Of a stretch of 64,000 nucleotides of DNA, positions 56,102 to 64,000 are shown one piece after another (position 1 is the first letter of the stretch; the number at the start of each line of letters is the position of its first letter). A model generated the notes under the pieces. It was given only the letters and a program-made list of their open reading frames with translations. It searched no databases and was not told the origin of the DNA. Made by a program: the position numbers and the translations under genes. This DNA is from Hawksworthiomyces lignivorus. Taxonomy: Eukaryota; Ascomycota; Sordariomycetes; Ophiostomatales; Ophiostomataceae. The DNA lies in the NCBI GenBank assembly GCA_002917075.1, contig NTMA01000038.1, forward strand, positions 62,001 to 126,000, written 5' to 3'.

Positions 56102-56747
56102 TTATGCCGGCGGCGTATCATGAACCACAATTAAGAGGTATTTTGGGTCTGGAACTATGACTAGCTCTTGCTTTTTTGTTCTTAACCGAAGAAGCTTCAA
56201 CTCGTCCTAGTCTCGGTCAGCAATCTATGCGCATTCTTATTGCGGATTTGTCAGACCTGATCTTCTCGCATATACTCACTTCTGTATCTATAGCCTCTAC
56301 CAATTCCCCAGAGGTCTTCACGTAGCTCCATACTAGACCGGCCAACTCTCGTGCTCCTTGCGATTCGTCAATCGGTCCGCCTTCGGTGTTAGTGCCGCCG
56401 GAGATATCGTCTGTAAATGCACCAGCTCCTGGAGCAGCGCCCGAACCACTGTCGATTTCGCTGCTGGCGCCGCCGCTGCTGGTCCGCACAGCTGTCTGAA
56501 TCGCCGCTGTCTGGCCATCCATTTTCAAAATCGCGCCTGATGCTCGGTCGAGCAGAATTGTAGCTTTTACACCGGTCTTCTTTGAGAGCCGGCCAAGTGT
56601 TTCGCCCAGCACATCACTACTGCCACTGGATGTCTACAGAGAGCAGGAACGCAGTGCCGCAAACTAATGGTTAACCCCTGAAAGGTGGCAGCGCGAATGC
56701 AGAACGCGGGGAAAGAATATCTAACTTACCGACAAGTCTGCGGACAT
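56102..56747 (-). CDS. Roadblock/LC7-type dynein light chain
   Basis: Exons 56747-56730, 56633-56280 and 56206-56102 give 158 aa. Splicing yields MSADLS, then TSSGSSDVLGETLGRLSKKTGVKATILLDRASGAILK, and finally DELKLLRLRTKKQELVIVPDPKYLLIVVHDTPPA. The last block aligns with the C-terminus of animal DYNLRB (the DLTFLRIRSKKNE... strand pair), so cytoplasmic dynein is the likely complex. A Gly/Ser/Asp-rich insertion of about 50 residues interrupts the roadblock fold after the second strand, as is common in filamentous fungi. A Ragulator- or GTPase-linked role is the alternative. The gene is divergent from IPI1, with 281 bp between starts. Confidence 0.87.
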
Positions 56748-57028
56748 TGTGTATGGCCCCTTTCAAGGCTTATAGAAAAGCTTTTATAGAGAAAATGCGA
56801 AGCCTTTTGTTCTGCTGCCCAACTTGTGATGCAGTTTGGAGAGAGAGGGCTTGTATAGGAAGCTTCTCCAATTGGCCCACAAATCTTGAGGAGCAATGTA
56901 GTTCTGCCGCGTTTGACCGCTAAAAAGTTTACTGATGCTGCTAGTATAAACTTTGGGCTACGATAGTTTTCTTCTCCAACCTTTATAAAGATCGTCCCGA
57001 TAACAAAGAAAACGATGAGGGCAACAGA

Positions 57029-58339
57029 ATGGGTTCTAGCACACGGAAGAAAAAGGAGAAGCAGAAAGACTTCCAAGTAAGTTTTGGCCTTAGCCAAGTA
57101 GAGAATATACTTTCTGTTGTGGAATAAAAGGCAAGCTAATGCTGGATTGCCGTAGAAACCCAAGTTAAAGGTGGGCAAAGCGAAGCCAAAGCCTTCCAAT
57201 TTTACAGACACAAGCTTCCGCGCAAAGGGTGAGAAGACTGCTACAACTTATACGTCCATTTTTGTGTAGATTTCATCGTTTTTCTCATACTCTCTTTCTA
57301 TTTAGCGATCGTTGTCAAACAGCAGTCGCTCACCGAGACTGCGCCCGATCCAGCAACCCAGTTCCGCCACCATCTGTCCCTAGCTGCAACTTCTCGCTCA
57401 GACAATCAGCGGCGCGATTCATTGGCTTACTTAACGACCCAGCTATCTGGCAATGGGAATACTAACAGCAGCGTGGGCGGTTACAACCCGGTCGGCACCG
57501 CTGGTGTGCTTGACAAACTACTGCCGTTAATTTCGGACTCGTCGAGTCATGTCCGCACCCAGCTGCTAAAACTCTTCCAGTCATTGCCCCCTTCGGAAGT
57601 GCGGCCACTTGCTAGCAAGATTATATTATTCGTCCGTGCGGGCATCACCCACTTGTCGGCAGCAGTACGTGACGATGCCTTGGGTACTCTCGAGTGGTTG
57701 CTCGATGTCGCTGGCGACGAGCTTGTGGCTTGCCCAGGCGGCTGGCTCAAGACACTGAACGGCTTTGGCGCTATGATGGGATGGGTTGCCGCATCCTCTG
57801 TAACTAAATCAACTGCAAGCAGCGCCGCTGTCTCCTTTTCCACGTCCGGGTGGAGTTCGGCACCCAAGACGTCGTTTGCCGGATCGACGACAGCCACCTT
57901 AGTGAAGAACGACAGCAATCGTCCGTCTGTTGGCAGCGGAGGCCAGGCCTTTGCGCGACAGATTGCTGCCATGGCCAAATTCCTCGAGATTGGTCTCCGT
58001 CATAAGCAACCAGCTCCCTACAACCCACAAGGGTTTTGGAGTAGTCTTTACCAGCGGCCTTCGGCAGACTTAGCGGCCACCACCATCAGCACGACAAATC
58101 CGTTTGGGCACTTAAACCTCTTTGGAGCACCGCGTGACGAAGACAGCGAGATATATGCAGATCGCGAGGATCGCCAGCGCATATTCGCCAAGCGATGGCA
58201 AGTAGCCGTCACCAGGGGCATCGAAGATGCGCGGCGAGAAGGCGGCGCCGTGGGCCGGGCGGCAGCAACACTTGACGAAATACTGCAGGATAGGATGTTT
58301 GACTTCTATGAAATGACGGACAGTGAGGCCACGATGTGA
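57029..58339 (+). CDS. IPI1: Pre-60S ribosome assembly factor Ipi1 (Rix1 complex)
   Basis: Part of the Rix1-Ipi1-Ipi3 complex that acts in 60S maturation and ITS2 processing (animal TEX10). Exons 57029-57076, 57156-57228 and 57306-58339 give 384 aa. The start MGSSTRKKKEKQKDFQ, then KPKLKVGKAKPKPSNFTDTSFRAK, then AIVVKQQSLTETAPDPATQFRHHLSL is the classic Ipi1 N-terminus, assembled across two introns. Repeats of ARM/HEAT type follow: GVLDKLLPLISDSSSHVRTQLLKLFQSLP and KIILFVRAGITHLSAAVRDDALGTLEWLLD. The end of the model is ATGTGA, which overlaps a GTGAGT that could be a donor; a spliced extension is possible but no good acceptor within a normal intron length leads to family-like sequence. Confidence 0.93.
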
Positions 58340-59704
58340 GTCGTGTCCTTATTTGATTTTGTAGCGCGTAAAAGCGTTGCACAATGTAAATTAGATTCGC
58401 GGCTGGGTTATGTTTTTTTGGTTAAAATTTCTAAGGTTCCATGACCAATGACATATTGAGGTATGCAAGGTACAATTTTTCCATTGCATCTGACTCCTTT
58501 ATTTTGTTGTTTATATTTCCATCTGCTCATTTTGGCCCCTTTCATCCACCGATCCCAAAAGCAGTATTAAGAGTAGCAGTATGCAGAAATGTTTGTCGAC
58601 ATATTACATTACCTTGTCAGCTATTATTTGATTCGAGGTTGCGACCGCAATGCATCATCATGGGCTTTATATTTCAATGACTAACCTCTCTATATTATAT
58701 CGGCCCATCTACGGTGATACTATTCAGAGAGCGGATACTGGTGACGGTCTGCTACTTCTTTGACTTCCTCTCTCAACTCCTTCTTTCCATTTTCGGTGGC
58801 CGTACATAAATTTTTTCCGTGTTCCTTTTTTTTGTTGAAAAAAAAAATTACAGGCATAAATATTTCTCTATTATTTTAGGCTTCCATCCATCTTCTGCTC
58901 TCCTCTCTTCTCTCTACGCTTTGCACACCTTGTTCGCTTCAGTGAAACGGCCGACGATCACAAATAGTGCTATCGTCTGACAATTGTAGATATAGGTTGG
59001 ATCAAGAGGCAGAATAGGCAGTAAGTTTATATTCTTTCTTTCTTTTTCTTTCCTTTTTCATAAAAAACTCTTTTCATACCCCGTTTATTCTCCTGGTCTG
59101 CTCTCCCAGAGGCGACTTCAATAACTTCGCTTTCAAATCGTACCTCATCAGATTCATATCCAACATATCTTCTTTCGTTTCCTCTAGGAGTTTGAAATTC
59201 TCTTGGATGCCTCTAATTTATTTCGCGAAATTTATTATACTTGCGCGTTTTGCGTTTTATATTTTGACATCAGGCCTCGCCAAAACTTAAGAGTAAACAG
59301 CCATACAGTTCGTTTGGTAGTTGGTTGACTCTTCTTCCTATAAATTTTCTGTTCGTTTCGTTTGCCGTTCAAACATCGTCCCTTTGATACATCTGTCTCA
59401 TCTCCATTTCAACAGGACTGTGGTGTTTCCTTCACGCCTTCTCTCCGTTTCATTTATCTGCTTTCGTACACCCCCCTCTGTTTGCGCTATTTGTTATTAG
59501 CTCAAAAAGCCTCGATGTTCTCGCTTGTCAAAGAATACTGTTTAAGACTGTCTCACTGTGAGAATTCTGATATGATTATATCGAAAGCTAAGCTTTGTAC
59601 TTTGTTCGGTCGAAAGCTAGCCGTATCTTCCGTGAGCAATATTGCTCAGAGATTCCATCTCAATTAGTACTAATTCCTGGCATTTACCAGAAAGTCTATC
59701 CATC
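58340..59704. other. Intergenic region: IPI1 3' end and DEAD-box promoter/leader
   Basis: 1.37 kb, T-rich, with CT-rich stretches from about 58870 and 59030-59500 that suggest a long leader for the helicase gene. No gene or repeat is supported. Confidence 0.55.
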
Positions 59705-61893
59705 ATGCCTACTCAATCCGGGGGTGAGCGTGGTGATTCCTTATGGGGAGATTTCCAGACCGGCGAAACAGCTAGTAATACACGGACTACAGACATATCA
59801 GCTACTGTGACCGTTGGCGATGCTGATTCTGGTATCACAGTCGCCGAATGCCATATTGCTGATACGGATTTGAAGCCGGGGCTGTACCCGGGCTTTGAGC
59901 CTGAGCGCCAGAGAATCAAGGAAGCCGGTTGGGTTGAGAGTATCCCCTACAATTACGATGCGTACAACTCTGGTGAATTCAATATCACAAGAGAATGGGC
60001 GCACAATGCCAGAGTTTATGAATGGGACGACGAAGAAGGCGACGTTGGCCCAGAGTCTCAAGAACTTGAAAATGAACTTTTCGGCGACCCTGAAAAACGC
60101 AGCGGAACTGGCATTGACTTCTCCACGTGCGTGTCTTTTTAACGATTCATTCATAGTCTGCATTCTTAATAGTACTGACATTGTATTTTCTCTCCCTCTT
60201 AGGCTTACAGAGATCAGCGTTCGCCAAGAAGGCGAAGTCCGAATTTCTCCTATAGAGTATTTTGACCACGCTGGACTTCATCCTGTGATGCGGCGCAATG
60301 TCGACTTGGCCGGTTACAGGGTGCCTACTCCAATCCAGATGTATTGCTTGCCTGCGATCATCAAGGGATTTGACGTCATGGGAATTGCTCAGACCGGTAT
60401 GTGTGGATGCACCAGTATAGCATTCGCAAATTATACTGACAACAAGTGTTAGGTTCGGGGAAGACGGCTGCATATCTCATTCCCATCTTAAACAATCTCA
60501 TGGGGAAGGCGAAGAAGCTCGCTGCTCCACGCCCGAACCCAGCCATGTATCGGCCTGGAGTTGATCCGATTATACGTGCTGAGCCTTTGGTAGTCATCGT
60601 TGCCCCAAGTCGTGAACTTAGCATTCAGATTTTCAATGAAGCCCGTAAATTCTGCTATCGGACGATGCTTCGACCCTGCGTTGTTTACGGGGGCGGTCCA
60701 ATTCGTGGCCAACTGGAACAGCTCAGCCGTGGCTGTGATCTACTCATTGCTACACCCGGACGACTTATTGACATTATGGACCGTCCTAACAATCTGTCTC
60801 TGCGACGCGTCAAATACATGGTTCTCGACGAAGCCGATGAAATGCTCCAAGAGGATTGGGGAGAAGAGCTCACGAAAATCCTCTCTGGAGGTGGTACGCA
60901 TTTCCATGTAGCATCCTCGGGTGAAAAAATTTCCGCAACTGTACTGACTCTTCTCTCACACAGACCAAGAGGATGGAAGTATCAAATACATGATGTTTTC
61001 AGCCACGTTCCCAAAGCGTCTCCGTGACCTTGCCAAGGAATATCTTGCCAATAACCACATCCACTTCCGTGTTGGGCGTGCAGGCAGCACACATGGAAAC
61101 ATCCAACAAGTTGTCTCCTACGTTGACCCTGGTAATAAACGTCGGGCTATTGTTGAGCTGCTCAACTCCATCCCGCCTGGGCGCACAATTGTTTTTGTCA
61201 ATAGAAAACAGACTGCGGACGAGCTTGATGATTTTTTATATAATCTCGGCCTCCCTTGCACTTCGATCCATTCAGGCCGTACTCAGATAGAGCGTGAGGA
61301 TGCCATGCGTGCTTTTCGAGGCGGCGAATGCCCGATTCTTATCTCCACTGGCGTGGCTGCCCGCGGAATTGATGTTCACAATGTCAATCACGTGGTAAAT
61401 TACGACCTTCCTAGCATCGAACATGGGGGCATTGAGGAATATGTCCATCGCATTGGTATCTTCCCACCACCGTTTTCTGCTCTTTAACCCCACATTTTGC
61501 CGAAGATTTCTGACCAAGGCAGGTCGCACTGGCCGCATCGGTCATCGAGGCCTGGCCACATCCTTCTACACAGATCGTGATGAGCCTATTGCGAGCGTAC
61601 TTACTCGCACTCTCCTTGAGACTAAACAAGAGATTCCTGAGTTCCTAGAATCTTACATTCCAGAGGGAGAAGCACGAGAGAACCTTAAATTTGAAGCCGA
61701 CTCCGACTACGAGGCTTCTCAGAATGCAGATGGTGGGGACAATAGCTGGGGCGCTGGAGAAGTCGTGGATACTTGGGGAGGCAGAGTTGCCAAACATGAT
61801 ACTTGGGGCGATGGCGATGGAGCTGTCACGAGTGACACTTGGGGTAATGGCAGCGGCGACGTTGCCAGTAAAGACATCTGGGGGAAGCAGTGA
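59705..61893 (+). CDS. DED1-like DEAD-box RNA helicase with WG-repeat C-terminus
   Basis: Exons 59705-60126, 60203-60396, 60453-60893, 60964-61455 and 61523-61893 give 639 aa. Motifs: Q motif PTPIQ (182-186), Walker A AQTGSGKT (203-210), PSREL (257-261), TPGR (306-309), DEAD (331-334), SAT (365-367), ARGID (485-489) and HRIGRTGR (514-521); introns fall inside the Walker A and HRIGRTGR motifs. The helicase core, and the FYTDRDEPIASVLTRTLLETKQEIPEFL segment after it, are of the DED1/DDX3/vasa type. In place of the RGG-rich tails of DED1 there is an acidic Gly-rich tail with five WG dipeptides (592, 601, 611, 623 and 636), plus one near the N-terminus (14-15). It is therefore probably a paralogue, not the essential translation factor DED1. 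Confidence 0.93.
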
Positions 61894-63725
61894 CGCTGCC
61901 AAGCCTATTAGAAACAACAGCTTGTTGGACACCAATGGTAGCGCCAATGAGATTTTTGAGGCGGCGGCCAAAACTGGTAGGCTCTCTATTAAAACCCCGA
62001 GGCTTTGCAATAGTCGAATAGCCAGTCATAGATTTGATATGTTGAGTTGTGTCATATCCTGATAGGAAGCCGACACAATGAAAGGAGGGGAGACTAGGGC
62101 CATTTGGACGAAACTCGAAGCCAGCTACGATCTACTAAATGGACCGGATAGCTGTAGACGATATATAGCAATAAACGAGCTAGTTAATTTTCCAATTTTT
62201 TCACTTGAATTTTTGGCTCTGATGACGATGAGGCTCTATGAGTACTTACGAGATAATCCGTGGAGGATTGGCGTCTCCTTTCAGTGACGCGCACGTGATA
62301 AACAGCTCTGATTTCTACCTACATGACTATGCGGCTGTGGCAGAGGATATCGGGTTGCTTCGGAAGACGACATACTGGGACATACGGAAGTTAGAAAACT
62401 AAACAGCTCGGCTATATTTGCGGATGTCTACCAGTGTGGTCGGTCGGGGACTCTCGTGCTTTGGCTGGGGTAACAAAAAGGGCACTCCTTCCTTTATTGG
62501 TCTTTGTTGGTTTCTATTGCTAGCCTTTCCCTTATTTTCCGCCTCAGAAGCAGTCTCTTTTCGCCTGTTGCATCGGCACGCCTTCACAGATGAAGCCACG
62601 GCCCCTCAAGCATGCCATATTGCAAACATCCTCGGCCCCGGCTTTGGTTTGCCACCCCCAGCTTAAGTCACGCTAAACCACTTCCGGTAGAAGTACCCAA
62701 ATAGGAAAGAATGCTTCTGCTACACAGCTCTTGCAGTTTATTCCTATAACTCTAGTACCAATTGCCAGCTCTAGTACCGCTTACCAGCTTTGCCATAATC
62801 TTCAAATCTTCCCGTTTTGGAAATATACCTTGGAAGAGAAGACAGTCAAGAAAAGTGGGAGCCAAAGTGGCCTTCGAAATTGAAAGAATTGACAACCGGG
62901 GTTCCTCTTGCGGGGCTGTTGCACACAAACATTACCTTCGTAGGCCTTCCTTTTGAGACAAGCGCTCCATTTTTTTTTTCCGTTTCGTTCATGACCTCAC
63001 CGGAGAAAGGGAGCATCTTCATAAGCTCTCGCGCCTGGATGCACATGCTTTTTTGCATCTCGCTTGCTTTTCTCTGACCAATCAGCGCATAGCTTTCCCA
63101 CACTTTCACAGGCTCACTTTGGATTGTGTCTGACTTTGCTCTTCTGATTGTGGAACGCGCTTTATTCTGTGCTTTGCCTATCTTTCCTAATGCGCTTGTC
63201 ATTTCCTATTGCCACCCCCGGTTTAATCGATATGCCTCCCCCCTCGCCCGAGCTAGACGGAAACAAAGGTAGCTCTGCTCTTTACTCGTCCTTCTGAGCT
63301 TTTGTTGGCGCTGGCACTGCCGAGAAGATGAACCAAACTAAGCAACCATCCACATGGATCTGAACTACTAGTTTCGCCATCGGAATGGAAACGTTTCTCT
63401 CGGTTTAAAGGGGGGGCAAGATACCTAGGTACGGAGTACTAATGCCATGGAAGGGAAGACCATGGCAGTATTTTAACTGCGTCATCCTCTTTTTTTTTTT
63501 TGGTCTTTCCTCTCATTCCTCTTCTCTTACTGCCATCCCTTGATTGCGGTATCTTTGCATTCCGGTCCCGTTCATTGCGCAAACATTCTACCTTTGTTTC
63601 CAACCATCCATATCACTGATAAACCATAGAAACGGCTTATCTCCTAATCGGGTTCTTATCCCAACCTCGTCTCTTCTCTCATCCTTAAAACTCTACGTGC
63701 CTGGCCTTTGCTATTAGTACGCACG
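61894..63725. other. 1.8-kb intergenic region and malate synthase promoter
   Basis: No gene is supported. Several short frames are present (one of about 118 codons at 62846-63202 on the - strand, one of 82 codons at 62418-62666 on the + strand) without family similarity. A GTACGGAGTAC copy is at 63429-63439. A T11-type tract lies near 63491-63501. The last 240 bp are CT-rich, a leader for malate synthase. Confidence 0.55.
63429..63439 (+). repeat. GTACGGAGTAC motif copy
   Basis: Full 11-mer about 290 bp upstream of the malate synthase start, directly preceded by ACCTAG. Confidence 0.7.
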
Positions 63726-64000
63726 ATGGCCTCCGTCGACAGCATTCTTCAGGGCGTCAACGTCCTTGGATCCATCAAAGAGGAGCATAGGAAGATTCTG
63801 ACACCTCAAGCGCTTTCTTTCTTGGCTCTCCTGCACCGCTCCTTCGATTCCACTCGCAAGGCTCTTTTAGAGCGACGAAAGCTTCGCCAAGCAGAGCTCG
63901 ATCGTGGCGTTCTGCCCGACTTTCTCCCCGAAACTAAGCACATCCGCGAGAACGCGGCATGGAAGGGCGCACCACCAGCTCCGGGTCTGGTAGACCGGCG
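63726..64000 (+). CDS. Malate synthase, glyoxysomal, 3'-truncated by the window
   Basis: Condenses acetyl-CoA and glyoxylate in the glyoxylate cycle, in peroxisomes. Only the first 91 codons are present: [40 protein letters not shown], then [33 protein letters not shown] and [16 protein letters not shown]. This is the conserved fungal/plant malate synthase A beginning. No intron is seen in this part. Expression is usually acetate- or fatty-acid-induced and glucose-repressed; no specific site is claimed here. Confidence 0.95.
   Translation, partial: MASVDSILQGVNVLGSIKEEHRKILTPQALSFLALLHRSFDSTRKALLERRKLRQAELDRGVLPDFLPETKHIRENAAWKGAPPAPGLVDR

Noticed and set aside
58335..58370. GTGAGT at the IPI1 stop as a donor for another exon
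   Set aside because: The nearest TAG is only about 30 nt away, too short for an intron, and no downstream frame looks like an Ipi1 C-terminus.
61691..62062. Alternative frame running past the helicase stop (a continued C-terminus)
   Set aside because: Reaching it needs a 23-nt intron or a frameshift; the in-frame model ends cleanly after IWGKQ.
62418..62666. 82-codon frame with a hydrophobic stretch resembling a signal peptide
   Set aside because: Hydrophobic core is not near the N-terminus in a normal signal layout, there is no conserved cysteine pattern, and nothing supports expression.
62846..63202. 118-codon basic frame on the - strand upstream of malate synthase
   Set aside because: No family resemblance, no splice partners, and it lies where the malate synthase promoter should be. 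Kept out of the gene list; transcript data could revive it.

Overview
The window is nuclear DNA of a filamentous ascomycete (Pezizomycotina). Genes carry several short introns (about 48-276 nt) with fungal GTATGT/GTAAGT donors and (T)AG acceptors. Leaders are long and pyrimidine-rich. The proteins read as filamentous-fungal versions of HAT1, CDC9, CDC42, SUR2, NRD1, TCTP, malate synthase and others. A sordariomycete is likely and a hypocrealean possible, but that is an inference from the look of the proteins and intergenic DNA; no search was run. There is no prokaryotic, viral, CRISPR or transposon signal that I can support.

Layout. 0-5.3 kb: 5'-truncated pyrroline-5-carboxylate reductase (+), HAT1 (-), SLC39A9/ATX2-like ZIP transporter (+). 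5.2-9.3 kb: a 4-kb stretch without genes leading into a CDC4-type F-box/WD40 gene (9.3-11.6, +). 13-25 kb: pyruvate dehydrogenase E1-alpha (+), DNA ligase I (+), CLC chloride channel/exchanger (-), neurochondrin (+). 25-34 kb: four-RRM NRD1-like protein (-), a 4.4-kb gene-free interval holding an assembly gap, cytosolic asparaginyl-tRNA synthetase (-). 36-45 kb: CDC42 (-), VMA22-like V-ATPase assembly factor (+), a disulfide oxidoreductase of the mercuric-reductase/lipoamide-dehydrogenase type (-), a cytosolic histidine acid phosphatase (-). 45-64 kb: mitochondrial PPR protein (+), MTW1/Mis12 kinetochore protein (-), proline-rich protein (+), TCTP (-), sphinganine C4-hydroxylase SUR2 (+), roadblock dynein light chain (-), IPI1 (+), a DED1-like DEAD-box helicase with a WG-repeat tail (+), and the first 91 codons of malate synthase (+).

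The genes are housekeeping genes of unrelated pathways arranged in convergent and divergent pairs, not a cluster. I give splice-corrected models: in every multi-exon gene the exon lengths sum to a multiple of three, and the joined protein matches the family across each junction.

No clearly new multi-gene system is present. The points most worth a second look are: (i) the WG/GW-rich C-terminus of the DED1-like helicase, which resembles an Argonaute-binding hook; (ii) the dispersed intergenic motif TACGGAGTA (seven exact copies, none inside a gene); (iii) a cluster of GACGCG (MBF-type) sites upstream of DNA ligase I and a GACGCGTC site upstream of MTW1; (iv) a HAT1 intron that can be retained in frame; (v) very long polarised leaders and gene-free intervals.
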